64,000 bases of DNA from Pseudomonadota bacterium. GTDB taxonomy: Bacteria; Pseudomonadota; Alphaproteobacteria; Acetobacterales; Acetobacteraceae. The notes beneath the pieces are model-generated. The model did no database searches. It worked only from the letters and a program-made list of their open reading frames with translations, and was not told the origin of the DNA. Of the stretch, positions 34,102-43,114 are shown piece after piece. The translations under genes and the position numbers were made by a program. The stretch spans positions 1-64,000 of the forward strand of contig JAKADX010000015.1 in assembly GCA_021818505.1 (NCBI GenBank), in the 5' to 3' direction. Every line of letters starts with the position of its first letter. The first letter of the stretch is position 1.

Positions 34102-35244
34102 TCAAATTGGTTCGATCCGCCGACCGCCCTGCCAGACCGCGATGACGCGCAGATCACCGTCGAGTGCGACCAGATCGGCCCGTGCGCCGGCGGCAATGCG
34201 GCCGCGATCGGGCAGGCCGATGTGGTCCGCGGGCGTCGCGGTTGCCATCCGCAGGGCGGCGGCCAGCGGCAGGCCGACCAGGCGCACGGCGTTGCGGACG
34301 GCCTCCGCCATCGACAGATGTGCCCCGGCGAGCGTGCCCGCCGCGTCGGTCAGCCGCCCGTCGGCGAGGGTGATCCGCTGTCCGTTGAGCATGAACCCGT
34401 CGCGGCCGGCGTCGTCGGCGACCGTCGGCATGGCATCGGAAATCAGGAACAGCCGCGCCCCGCCGATCGCGGCGAAGGCGAGGCGGATCGCGGCCGGATG
34501 GACGTGCAGGCCATCGACGATGATGCCCGATGCGGCCTGCGCGTCGTCCAGCGCCGCGCCGACCATGCCGGGCGCGCGCGCGCCGAGCTGCGACATGGCG
34601 TTGAACAGATGCGTGAAGCCGACAGCGCCGGCGCGCAGCGCCGCCGTAGCCTGCTCCAGCGTCGCGTCGCTGTGGCCGAGGAAGACCCGCGCGCCGGCGG
34701 CGGACAGGGCGGCGATCTGCGTGGGCGTCACGATCTCGGGCGCCACGGTCAGCAGCAGAGGCGCGGGGAAGGGCACACACAATTCTGCGATATCGGCCTC
34801 GCCCGGCCGCGTCAGATTGGTCGCATCGTGGATGCCGCGCCGCGCGGGGGCGATGAACGGGCCCTCGACATGGAGGCCGCAGATGCCGGGCACGCGCTGC
34901 GCCAGCGCATCACGCACGGCCTGGGTCGCCGCGCGCCGCAACAGTGCCGGCGCGCTGATGAGCGTGGGCAGCAGCGCCGTCGTGCCGACGCGCGCATGGG
35001 CAGCAGCGATTCGACGCAGCCCGTCGGCGGAGGGCGCGTCGTTGAACAGCACGCCGCCGCCGCCGTTCACCTGCAGATCGACAAATCCCGGCGCCAGTAC
35101 AACATCATGCGGCAGATTGGTCACTTCGGCGCCGGAAGGAGCGGCCCCGTCCACCGCGACGATGCGCGCACCGTCGAGAGTTACGATCCTCGGCCCGAGC
35201 AGCGCATGACCGTCGAACAGTCGGGCGGCGGCCAGCGCGATCAC
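34102..35244 (-). CDS. nagA: N-acetylglucosamine-6-phosphate deacetylase
   Basis: A 380-residue amidohydrolase-superfamily enzyme that deacetylates GlcNAc-6-phosphate. Metal and substrate motifs: LAPGFVDLQVNGGGG, GLHVEGPFIAP (Glu), FLGHSDAT (His), THLFNAM (His), IIVDGLHVHPAAIRLAF, and LISDAMP (catalytic Asp). The start is GTG 35244, which overlaps the murQ stop (GTGA), consistent with translational coupling; an ATG upstream would lie deep inside murQ. With murQ it forms a cell-wall amino-sugar recycling pair. No nagB is visible in the window. Confidence 0.92.
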   Translation of the reverse strand: MIALAAARLFDGHALLGPRIVTLDGARIVAVDGAAPSGAEVTNLPHDVVLAPGFVDLQVNGGGGVLFNDAPSADGLRRIAAAHARVGTTALLPTLISAPALLRRAATQAVRDALAQRVPGICGLHVEGPFIAPARRGIHDATNLTRPGEADIAELCVPFPAPLLLTVAPEIVTPTQIAALSAAGARVFLGHSDATLEQATAALRAGAVGFTHLFNAMSQLGARAPGMVGAALDDAQAASGIIVDGLHVHPAAIRLAFAAIGGARLFLISDAMPTVADDAGRDGFMLNGQRITLADGRLTDAAGTLAGAHLSMAEAVRNAVRLVGLPLAAALRMATATPADHIGLPDRGRIAAGARADLVALDGDLRVIAVWQGGRRIEPI

Positions 35245-36146
35245 GGTTCCAGCTCCGCCAGCGCCGCGCGCAGGTGGCCGCCGTGGCGCGCCAGCACAGC
35301 GCACGCGGCTGCCGGATCGAGGCCGCGCAGAAGCAATACGGCGGTCTTGACGTTGCCGCCCGAAGCCGCGAGCGCGGCTTCCGCCGCCGCAGGCCCGGCG
35401 CCGGTCAGGTGGCGGAGCATCCGCAGCGCCCTGGCACGAAGTTTGGCGTTGGTGGCCCGCAAATCGACCATCAGCCCCGCGTGAACGCGCCCGAGCCGCA
35501 GCATCAGCAACGTCGAAAACAGATTGAGCACGATCTTCTGCGCCGTGCCGGCCTTGAGCCGCGTCGAGCCGGCGATCGGCTCCGCCCCTGTGTCCACCAG
35601 GATCGGGTACGCGGCCAGCGCAAGAAGATTTGTGCCGGGGCTGTTGGCGACCGCGACGGTGAGCGCGCCGCGCGCCGCGGCCTCCTGCAGGACGGCACAG
35701 GTGAAGTCCGTGCGACCGCTGGCAGCGACACCAATCGCGACGTCGGCCGCGCCGACGCCGTTCGCGCTGACCGTGCTGCGGGCTGCAGCGGCATCATCCT
35801 CCGCATTCTCCGCCGCTCTGGTCAGGGCGGCAGTACCGCCGGCGATCAGCAGCAGCAGCCGCTCCGCCGGCCAGTCGAAGGTCGGCGCCAACTCGACCGC
35901 GTCCTGTGCGGCGATCCGGCCGGACGTGCCGGCGCCAGCATAGATCAGCCGCCCGCTGTCGCGCAGCCGTTCGACGCTGGCGGCGACGGCGGATTCGATC
36001 GCCGGCAGGGCGGCCCGGGTCGCGGCGGCGGCGGACAATTGTGCCTCGAACAGCGCAGCCAGTGCCGACTCCGGCGGCCAGGCGTCGATTTCGCGATAGC
36101 GCGGATCGGCGCATTCGGTGGCGGGCAGCGGATCGGACGCATCCAC
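35241..36146 (-). CDS. murQ: N-acetylmuramic acid 6-phosphate etherase
   Basis: A 301-residue SIS-domain etherase, matching the length of E. coli MurQ. It converts MurNAc-6-phosphate to GlcNAc-6-phosphate and D-lactate. ATECADPRYREIDAWPPESALAALF is the family N-terminus; IYAGAGTSGRIAAQDAVELAPTF carries the phosphate-binding loop and one catalytic Glu, and AGGTAALTRAAENAEDD the other. The GTG at 36146 is chosen as the start closest to the conserved N-terminus; further upstream the frame is not conserved. It is the first gene of the murQ-nagA-yhaO-yhaN string, and an inverted repeat lies eight bases upstream. Confidence 0.9.
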   Translation of the reverse strand: MDASDPLPATECADPRYREIDAWPPESALAALFEAQLSAAAATRAALPAIESAVAASVERLRDSGRLIYAGAGTSGRIAAQDAVELAPTFDWPAERLLLLIAGGTAALTRAAENAEDDAAAARSTVSANGVGAADVAIGVAASGRTDFTCAVLQEAAARGALTVAVANSPGTNLLALAAYPILVDTGAEPIAGSTRLKAGTAQKIVLNLFSTLLMLRLGRVHAGLMVDLRATNAKLRARALRMLRHLTGAGPAAAEAALAASGGNVKTAVLLLRGLDPAAACAVLARHGGHLRAALAELEP

Positions 36147-36153
36147 GCGGCAG

Positions 36154-36173
36154 TGTTCCGAATCGGTGGAACA
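36154..36173. promoter_or_regulatory. Candidate operator upstream of murQ
   Basis: TGTTCC-N8-GGAACA is a perfect inverted repeat ending eight bases before the murQ GTG (read on the minus strand TGTTCCACCGATTCGGAACA). Its symmetry and position suit a repressor site of MurR/RpiR or another family, but no regulator gene is adjacent. Confidence 0.45.
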
Positions 36174-36396
36174 ATCCACAGACCACGCCGCAGCGCGCCG
36201 ATCAAGCCGTGGCCGGCGGCGTAACGGAGCCGGCCGCCGGGCCGGGGGTTGCGCCGGGATGAAGCCTGCGGCAAGAAAGCTTTTGCGCGCCGACAAGATC
36301 GCTGTTAGGAGCGGTGGACTTTCGGTTACGCTGGCGGAGCGGGCGATTCGCGCCTGCGCCGGCCAGCGGCGGCAACAAGAAAGGGAAATGAATCGC

Positions 36397-36666
36397 ATGT
36401 CCAAAGCCTTCATCGCACAGGTGATCCAGGAGTCGGCCGAACTGACCGGCACGGCGGCCAACAAGGCGGCCGGCGACGTGATCGAGGCGATCGTGCGCGA
36501 ATTGAAGAAGAACGGTCGTTTCACGCTGCCGAGCTTCGGCACGTTCATCGTGCGCAAAACCAAGGCACGCAAGGGTCTCAACCCGCGCACCGGCGAGGCG
36601 ATCAAAGTGAAGGCCGGCAAGACCGTCCGCTTCAAGGCCTCGCCCACGCTGAAGAAAGTCGTCTAA
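36397..36666 (+). CDS. HU-family DNA-binding protein
   Basis: An 89-residue histone-like protein, standard HU size. The N-terminus MSKAFIAQVIQESAELTG gives the helical dimer core; GRFTLPSFGTFIVRKTKARKGLNPRTGEAIKVKAGKTVRFKASPTLK includes the PF/GF-type turn and the DNA-binding arm with NPRTGE. It bends and compacts DNA. ATG 36397 is preferred to ATG 36388 because AAGGGA is ten bases before the former and directly next to the latter. A strong hairpin follows, so it is probably monocistronic. Confidence 0.93.
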   Translation: MSKAFIAQVIQESAELTGTAANKAAGDVIEAIVRELKKNGRFTLPSFGTFIVRKTKARKGLNPRTGEAIKVKAGKTVRFKASPTLKKVV

Positions 36667-36686
36667 GTCCGACGACCGTCGCGTCA

Positions 36687-36709
36687 CCCCCTCCCTGATC
36701 GGGAGGGGG
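36687..36709 (+). terminator. Terminator hairpin downstream of the HU gene
   Basis: CCCCCTCCC and GGGAGGGGG form a perfect nine-base stem around TGATC, 20 bases after the HU stop. The T-tract is missing, as is common in high-GC genomes. Confidence 0.65.
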
Positions 36710-36754
36710 CGGGCGGGGTGCTTTGCCTCCCGGAACGATGCGGATGACGCCGCA

Positions 36755-38059
36755 ATGCTGATGCAGCGTGCCGAATTCGCCGATCCGGCCGACCTCGCGG
36801 CCCATCGGCAGGCCCTTTGGGAACGGCAACGCGCCTATGTGCTCGCCGCCTCGCCGCTGCACCGCCGGCGCTGGGCTGGCAAGGCGCCGCCCGCGCGGCT
36901 GGAGTCGCTGGCGGAACTGCCGCTGATCGACAAGTCGATGTTGCGCGAGAGCCAGCGGCTGCATCCGCCGTTCGGCGACTACCTCGCGGCGTCGGAGACC
37001 AGGATCGCGCGAGTCCATCGCACGTCGGGCACCACGGGCACGGCGATGAACCTCGCCCTGTCGGCTCGCGACGCGCATGAGACGGCGATGGTCGGTGCGC
37101 GGGCGCAGTCGGCTGCCGGGCTCGGCCCGGGCCATCGGGTCGTGCATTGCCTCAATTATCGCCTGTGGATGGGCGGCTTCACCGACCATACGACGCTGGA
37201 GGCCACGGGTGCCACGGTCGTGCCGTTCGGTGTCGGCGAAAGCCGGTTGCTGGTGCAGACGATCCGCGAACTGGCGATCACCGCGATTTCCTGCACGCCG
37301 TCCTATCCGGCGGTGCTGGAGCGCACGCTGGCCGAGCACTTTCCGGGCCTTAACCCGCGCGATCTCGGCCTGCGGCTCGGCCTGTTCGGCGGCGAGGCGG
37401 GGCTGGACGATCCGGCCTTGCGGCGGCGCATTGCCGATACCTGGGGCATGGAGCCACGCAATGCGAATTACGGCGTCTCCGACGTATTCTGCAACTTTGC
37501 CAGCCAGACGGAGAACGATCCAGATCTGCACTTCATGGCGCTTGACGTGCTTCACCCCGAACTGGTGGCCGCGGAGAGCGGCGCGGTGCTGCCGTGGCGG
37601 GAGGGGCAGCGCGGCGAACTGGTGCTGACGCACTTGTCGCGCGAATGCCAGCCGCTCGTGCGTTTCCGCACAGGTGATATCATCGAACTGACCGGCACCG
37701 GCCGCGCCCGCTGTGGCCGCACCGCACCGCGCTTTCGGGTGGTCGGGCGCAGCGACGATATGGTGGTGGTGCGCGGCATCAATGTCTTCCCCGTCCAGGT
37801 GGCCGCTGTGCTGAACCGCGAGGCGGCCTTGTCAGGCGAATATCGAATCGTGCTCGACGGCCAGCCGCCCTATGACGCGCTTTCGGTCGAGGCGGAACTT
37901 GCGGAGCACGGGGTGCCGGCGGATGCCCTTGCCTCCGCCATGTCGGCGGCAATCAAACGTGAACTTGGCGTGACAGCACGCGTGACGTTACTACCGTTCG
38001 GAACATTGCCGCGCAGCGAGGGCAAGACCCGGCGCCTGATCAGGAGGGACAGGACATGA
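36755..38059 (+). CDS. Phenylacetate-CoA ligase-like AMP-forming enzyme
   Basis: A 434-residue adenylate-forming enzyme of the PaaK type. The phosphate loop HRTSGTTGTAMNLAL is at about 90-104; ISCTPSYPAVLE, LFGGEAGLDDPALRRRIADTWG and NYGVSDVFCNF follow the PaaK pattern; LVRFRTGDI and GRSDDMVVVRGINVFPVQV mark the hinge and C-terminal domain, with Lys in RSEGKTRRL as the probable catalytic lysine. It activates a carboxylic acid to its CoA thioester; the acid is unknown. It overlaps the enoyl-CoA hydratase start by ATGA, which suggests a joint catabolic role. Confidence 0.86.
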   Translation: MLMQRAEFADPADLAAHRQALWERQRAYVLAASPLHRRRWAGKAPPARLESLAELPLIDKSMLRESQRLHPPFGDYLAASETRIARVHRTSGTTGTAMNLALSARDAHETAMVGARAQSAAGLGPGHRVVHCLNYRLWMGGFTDHTTLEATGATVVPFGVGESRLLVQTIRELAITAISCTPSYPAVLERTLAEHFPGLNPRDLGLRLGLFGGEAGLDDPALRRRIADTWGMEPRNANYGVSDVFCNFASQTENDPDLHFMALDVLHPELVAAESGAVLPWREGQRGELVLTHLSRECQPLVRFRTGDIIELTGTGRARCGRTAPRFRVVGRSDDMVVVRGINVFPVQVAAVLNREAALSGEYRIVLDGQPPYDALSVEAELAEHGVPADALASAMSAAIKRELGVTARVTLLPFGTLPRSEGKTRRLIRRDRT

Positions 38060-38811
38060 CGGGCACCGTGCTGACGGAGGACGCAGGGGGCGGCGTGCGC
38101 GTCGTCACGCTGAACCGTCCGCACCGGCTGAACGCAATCCTGCCCGAACTGCTGGAAGACCTGGTGCCGGCGTTGCGCGCCGCCGACGCCGCGCCGGAGG
38201 TCCGCTGCATCCTGCTGACCGGGGCCGGCCGCGCTTTCTGCTCGGGTGACGATCTGAAGGATTTTGGTACGCAGGCCGGGGACGAGGCGGCAGCGCGCGC
38301 CTATATCGCGCGCATTCAGGACGTGACTCGCGCTCTGGTGACAGGCGACACGCCGGTGGTCGGCGCGATCCGCGGCTGGGCGGTCGGCGGCGGGCTGGAA
38401 TGGGTCATCAACTGTGACTTCGCCGTCGTCGCCGAGGGCACGCGCTTCTTCTTTCCCGAAGTGTCCTGGGGCATGTTCGTGACCGGCGGCGTCACCGAAC
38501 TGCTGCCAAGACTTGTCGGACTGCAGCGCGCGCGCGAGTTGATGTTGCTGGGCGAACGGTTCGACGCGGCGCAGGCGGCGGCCTGGGGGCTGGTGTACAA
38601 GGTGGTTCCCGACGCGGCGCTGATGGCCGAGGCGCTGGCGCTGGCGCAGCGGATCGCGGCGCTGCCGGCCGGCCCGGTCCGTGACCTGCGGCGCATCCTG
38701 GCGCGCCGCGCGGGCGGCGGGCTGGAAGCGGCGATGGCGGCCGAAACCGATGCGACCGTGCGGGGGTTTCTCGATCCCGAAACCGCGAAGCGGATCGCCG
38801 CGTTCGGGTGA
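38056..38811 (+). CDS. Enoyl-CoA hydratase/isomerase family protein
   Basis: A 251-residue crotonase-fold protein. GAGRAFCSGDDLKDFG supplies the first oxyanion-hole residue, and IRGWAVGGGLEWVINCDFAVV the second; FFFPEVSWGMFVTGGVTELLPRLVG is the region that normally holds a catalytic Glu, present here in PEVSWG. It may hydrate, isomerise or cleave an acyl-CoA made by the ligase just upstream. It ends nine bases before the convergent parE gene. Confidence 0.88.
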   Translation: MTGTVLTEDAGGGVRVVTLNRPHRLNAILPELLEDLVPALRAADAAPEVRCILLTGAGRAFCSGDDLKDFGTQAGDEAAARAYIARIQDVTRALVTGDTPVVGAIRGWAVGGGLEWVINCDFAVVAEGTRFFFPEVSWGMFVTGGVTELLPRLVGLQRARELMLLGERFDAAQAAAWGLVYKVVPDAALMAEALALAQRIAALPAGPVRDLRRILARRAGGGLEAAMAAETDATVRGFLDPETAKRIAAFG

Positions 38812-38820
38812 GCGACGCCG

Positions 38821-40836
38821 CTATACGTCCACGTCGGCGACCGTGCGCGCCCGTTCCTGGATGAACTGGAAACGCAGTTCGGGCCGGCGACCCATCAGGC
38901 TCTCGACGAGGTCGCTGGTCCGGGCGCGATCCTCCGGCCGCGTCAGCACCTTCAGCAGCGTGCGGGTCTGCGGGTCCATCGTGGTTGCCTTGAGCGCCGC
39001 CGGCGGCATTTCGCCCAAACCCTTGAAGCGGCTGATCTCGACCTTGGTCCCGATCTTGAACTGACGCTGCTTGCGGGTGAGGTCGACGTCGTCCATGGCA
39101 TAGATCGACTTCGCCCCCTGCGTCAGCCGGTAGAGCGGCGGCTGGGCAAGATAGACGTGACCGTGGCGGATCAACTCCGGCAACTCACGATAGAAGAACG
39201 TCATCAGCAGCGAAGCGATATGCGCGCCGTCCACGTCGGCATCGGTCATGATGATGACGCGGCCGTAGCGCAGGCGCGCGCGGTCGAACCGCTCCCCGAC
39301 GCCGCAGCCCAGCGCCTCGATCAGGTCCTTCAACTCCTGGTTCTGCCGCAGCTTGTCGGCCGAGGCGCTGGCGACATTGAGGATCTTGCCGCGCAGCGGC
39401 AGCACCGCCTGCGTCGCCCGGTCGCGCGCCTGCTTGGCGGACCCGCCAGCGCTGTCGCCCTCGACGAGAAAGATCTCGGTCCGCCCGGCGTCCTCAACAG
39501 TGCAATCGGCGAGCTTGCCGGGCAGGCGCAGTCGGCGCGTCGCGGACTTGCGCGGCGTGTCCTTGAGTTCGCGCCGGCGCAGCCGTTCCTCGGCGCGTTC
39601 GATGACGAAGGCGAGCAGGTTGTCGGCGGTGGCGGGATCGCCGGCGAGGAAATGATCAAAGCGGTCGCGCAGCGCGGTTTCGACCAGCCGTGATGCTTCC
39701 GGGCTGGTGAGCTTTTCCTTCGTCTGGCCCTGGAACTGCGGATCGCGCAGGAACAGCGAGAACTTCGCGGCGAGCGGGCCGAGCAGATCCTCCGCCGTGA
39801 TCTGCGCCGCGCGGCGGTTGCCCCGCTGCTCGCCCCAGGCGCGAACGCCCTTGAGCAACGCGCCGCGAAAACCCGCCTCGTGCGTTCCGCCCTGTGGCGT
39901 CGGCACGGTGTTGCAGTAGCTGTGCAGGAATCCCTCGTCGTTCTCCATGCAGGCGAGCGCCCATTCGATGCGCCCTGGGCGTTCGCCGCCGGGGCCTGCC
40001 GGCAGATCGGCCTCGCCGGCCCAGATCGGCAGGACAGTCGCGGCACCGTTGATGTCGGCGCCGAGGCTGTCGCGCAGTCCGCCGGGGAAATGCAGCACCG
40101 CCTGCGCGGGGGTTTCGTCCTTGGCCGCGATCAGTGCCGGATCGCAGGACCAGCGGATTTCCACCCCGCGGAACAGATAGGCCTTCGAGCGGCACAGCCG
40201 GTAGAGCCGTGCCGCGCTGAAGGCGGCGTCACCGAAAATCTCGCGGTCCGGTCTGAAACGGATGAGCGTGCCCCGACGGTTCTGCACCGGCCCGGCGTTG
40301 GTGAGCCTCGTCGTCGGCTTGCCGCGCACGTAGCTCTGCCGCCACAGCACACGGTCGCGTGCCACCTCCACCTCCAGCGACTCGGAGAGCGCGTTGACCA
40401 CCGAACTGCCGACGCCGTGCAGCCCGCCGGAGGTCTCATACGCCTTGCCGCCGAACTTTCCGCCGGAATGCAAAGTCGTGAGGATCACCTCCAGCGCACT
40501 GAGGTTACGGAACTTCGGATGCGGATCGACAGGAATGCCGCGCCCGTTGTCGCGGATCGCGAGATGGTTGTCGGCCTCCAGCGAAACCTCGATGAAACTG
40601 GCGTGACCGGCCACCGCCTCGTCCATGGCGTTGTCGAGGATCTCGGCCGCGAGGTGGTGCATGGCCGATTCGTCAGTGCCGCCGATATACATGCCGGGAC
40701 GGCGGCGCACCGGCTCCAGCCCCTCCAGAACCTCAATGTCCTTGGCTGAATATCCGCCGGGGTCGGCCGTCGCCGCGGCCGTGCGGCGCTGCGAACGTCC
40801 GGCGGGGGTCGCGCTGCCGAACAGGTCGTCGTTCAT
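38821..40836 (-). CDS. parE: DNA topoisomerase IV subunit B
   Basis: A 671-residue type IIA topoisomerase ATPase subunit that decatenates daughter chromosomes with ParC. The GHKL ATP site shows EILDNAMDEAVAGHA, IRDNGRGIPV and GGLHGVGSSVVNALS; the TOPRIM domain has LVEGDSAGGSAKQARDR and IIMTDADVDGAHIASLL. The SAKQARDR form and the C-terminal SRFKGLGEMPPAALKATTMDP fit ParE better than GyrB, which usually has SAKQGRDR. parC is not in the window. Confidence 0.92.
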   Translation of the reverse strand: MNDDLFGSATPAGRSQRRTAAATADPGGYSAKDIEVLEGLEPVRRRPGMYIGGTDESAMHHLAAEILDNAMDEAVAGHASFIEVSLEADNHLAIRDNGRGIPVDPHPKFRNLSALEVILTTLHSGGKFGGKAYETSGGLHGVGSSVVNALSESLEVEVARDRVLWRQSYVRGKPTTRLTNAGPVQNRRGTLIRFRPDREIFGDAAFSAARLYRLCRSKAYLFRGVEIRWSCDPALIAAKDETPAQAVLHFPGGLRDSLGADINGAATVLPIWAGEADLPAGPGGERPGRIEWALACMENDEGFLHSYCNTVPTPQGGTHEAGFRGALLKGVRAWGEQRGNRRAAQITAEDLLGPLAAKFSLFLRDPQFQGQTKEKLTSPEASRLVETALRDRFDHFLAGDPATADNLLAFVIERAEERLRRRELKDTPRKSATRRLRLPGKLADCTVEDAGRTEIFLVEGDSAGGSAKQARDRATQAVLPLRGKILNVASASADKLRQNQELKDLIEALGCGVGERFDRARLRYGRVIIMTDADVDGAHIASLLMTFFYRELPELIRHGHVYLAQPPLYRLTQGAKSIYAMDDVDLTRKQRQFKIGTKVEISRFKGLGEMPPAALKATTMDPQTRTLLKVLTRPEDRARTSDLVESLMGRRPELRFQFIQERARTVADVDV

Positions 40837-41457
40837 GCTGTGTTCCCGTGCTCTGGCGGCACTCTAGCGACCGCGCCGCGCCGCAGGCAAGCGGCGTCGG
40901 CGGCCACTGGGCACGCGCGTCGGTCGCATTCGGCGGCAGGCGCGTCGTGGCGCGAACCGAGGAAGTTCCGCAGCGCCGTCGAAGGCCGCGCGCACGCGGC
41001 ACGGCAGGAGAGCAATGATGAGCACGACGAATCGGCTCGGCCGAGGCGCGGCTATATCCGCGTCACACGGTGGAGATGCTGCGCGTGCTGTATCGCGCCA
41101 CCGATGCGGTGATCCGCGACGAGCGACCTCGGTGCTGGTGCCGCACCGGGCACGCCCCACCGGCTGGCGCGGCAATCGACGCCGTGGGCGCAGGCGGGGG
41201 CCGCAATATGGGCAAGGGCGAGCACGGGTTCATCTCGTTGCGAATTGGAAGGCGCTGTGGCAACGCCTCGCGTGACACTGACAGTTCCGCAGGGTCCATG
41301 GTCTGGTTGTCGGCACCGGAGCGCGGCCAGCGACTTGCCCGCACAGTGTGCCGGGCGCAGATTGTGCAGCCGAACCGGTCCGCGCAGTTGGGGCCGGAAC
41401 CACGCCTCTGCCCGCGCGGACGAGCGCGGGATGGGCGAACAAAAAGGGGAGACGCGG
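40837..41457. other. Gap between parE and the ABC importer operon
   Basis: No intact gene is supported in these 621 bases. An ATGATG at 41014-41019 follows the good ribosome-site sequence GGAGAG, but its frame gives an Arg-rich, non-protein-like peptide. In another plus frame, about 41040-41130 reads RLYPRHTVEMLRVLYRATDA, which could be the remnant of a dehydrogenase-like C-terminus; I cannot confirm this. Degraded coding sequence plus the promoter of the ABC operon is the likeliest content. Confidence 0.35.
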
Positions 41458-43089
41458 ATGATGGTCACGGGTCCGGCCTTGGGCCGCCGCCACTTGCTCG
41501 CCGGCGGCGCCGCCATATTGACTCTCGGCAACGCCCGCGTGGGTCGTGCCGCCGGGGCGGCAAGCCAGTGCGTGCTCGGCGTCACGCAGGAGGCAGTGAA
41601 TTTCAACCCGCTGCTGTATGTCAACACGGGCGTCGAAACCTCCGTAGAATACATCGTGTTCGACGCGCCGTGGCAGATCGGACCCGACGGCAACTTCTTC
41701 CCCAATCTCGCGGCAGAGATACCGACGCGTGCCAACGGCGGCATCAGCGCCGATGGCCGGACCTGGACGGTCAAGCTGAACCCCGCCGTGCGCTGGCATG
41801 ACGGGACGCCGTTCAGCTCGGCCGACGTGGCCTTCACGCTGGATACGATCATGAACCCGAAAGTGGCCGTGCGCAGCCGCAACGGCCACGACCATGTCGC
41901 CAGCTACGATACGCCGGACCCGCAGACGATCCGGATCCAGCTTAAGGACAATTTCGCGCCTTATCTGGTGTCCTGGCAAAAGACCAGCATCATCCCCAAG
42001 CACATCCTCGGCGGGGTTGCTGACATAAACACGGCTCCCTTCAACACGGCGCCGATCGGCACCGGCCCCTTCAAGTTCAAGGAGCGGGTCGCCGGCAGCT
42101 ACATATCCTTCGAGCCGAACACGGCGTACCATCGTGGCGCGCCAAAGCTCACCTCCCTGATCCAGAAATACGTCCCCGATCAGCAGACGCTCTATGCGCA
42201 GTTCCAGACCGGCGAGGTCGATATCTACGACCTGCAGGGCATTCCGCCGCTGCTCTACAGCCGGGCCAAAAAGCTGCCCGGCAGCCGCATTCTGCTGAGC
42301 CCGTCGCCGTTCGTGGAATTCATCTACTTCAACTGCGGTAAGCCGCAGTTCAAGGACAAGGCCGTGCGCAAGGCAATCTACATGGCGATCGACAAAAAGG
42401 GGTGGATCGACGCCGTTTACTACGGCGTGCCGCAGCCGACTTTGAGCTACCTGCCGCCGAACCACTGGGCCTACAACAAGAGCCTCAAGGATCCCGGCTA
42501 TAACCCGGCGCAGGCGGCCGCGATGCTGGATGCGGCAGGCTGGAAGGTGGGGTCCGACGGCGTCCGCGCCAAGGATGGCGTGCGGCTCGCCTTCACGATG
42601 TCCACAACGGCCGGCAACAAGTCGCGCGAGCAGGCGCAGCAACTGGTGCAGCAGAATCTCAAGAAGATCAATGTGGAGATGACGATCAAAAACATGCCGG
42701 CCTCGGTGGTGTGGGGCGACTACACGGTCAAGAGCGAGTTCGACACGTTGATGGTGGGCTGGGACCCGCTGCTTTACCCGGATCCCGACTACACCGATCG
42801 CATCGCCAGCAACCTGATCCCGGCAAAGGGCGGCAGCGGCTCGAATTACGTGCAGTATGAGAACGCGGAAATCGATGCGCTGTGTGCCAAGGGCACAGCG
42901 ACGCTGGAACAGGCCGAGCGCAAGCCGATCTACGACCGCATCCAGGAAATCCTGCTCGACGACATGCCGTTTGCGCCGATCTTCGCTTATGAACTGGTCA
43001 TCGGCGTCAAGGACCGTGTTCACGGCTACGAGGTCAACCCATACACGCCGATCAACTCGTGGAACACCGGCGCATGGTCGGTGGGCTGA
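41458..43089 (+). CDS. ABC importer substrate-binding protein (SBP_bac_5, oligopeptide/nickel type)
   Basis: A 543-residue periplasmic binding protein. The N-terminus carries a twin-arginine-like signal (GRRHLLAGGAAILTLGNARVGRA), and the mature part has family blocks: ISADGRTWTVKLNPAVRWHDGTPFSSADVAFTLD, NTAPIGTGPFKFKER, and KAVRKAIYMAIDKKGWIDAVYYG. The family binds peptides, nickel, opines, oligosaccharides or other solutes, so substrate is undefined. AAGGGGAG precedes ATGATG at 41458. It leads a complete operon of two permeases, two ATPases and a sugar kinase, the last hinting at a sugar- or nucleoside-containing ligand. Confidence 0.9.
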   Translation: MMVTGPALGRRHLLAGGAAILTLGNARVGRAAGAASQCVLGVTQEAVNFNPLLYVNTGVETSVEYIVFDAPWQIGPDGNFFPNLAAEIPTRANGGISADGRTWTVKLNPAVRWHDGTPFSSADVAFTLDTIMNPKVAVRSRNGHDHVASYDTPDPQTIRIQLKDNFAPYLVSWQKTSIIPKHILGGVADINTAPFNTAPIGTGPFKFKERVAGSYISFEPNTAYHRGAPKLTSLIQKYVPDQQTLYAQFQTGEVDIYDLQGIPPLLYSRAKKLPGSRILLSPSPFVEFIYFNCGKPQFKDKAVRKAIYMAIDKKGWIDAVYYGVPQPTLSYLPPNHWAYNKSLKDPGYNPAQAAAMLDAAGWKVGSDGVRAKDGVRLAFTMSTTAGNKSREQAQQLVQQNLKKINVEMTIKNMPASVVWGDYTVKSEFDTLMVGWDPLLYPDPDYTDRIASNLIPAKGGSGSNYVQYENAEIDALCAKGTATLEQAERKPIYDRIQEILLDDMPFAPIFAYELVIGVKDRVHGYEVNPYTPINSWNTGAWSVG

Positions 43090-43114
43090 CGCGGAACGCA
43101 GGGCGGGCCGGGTG

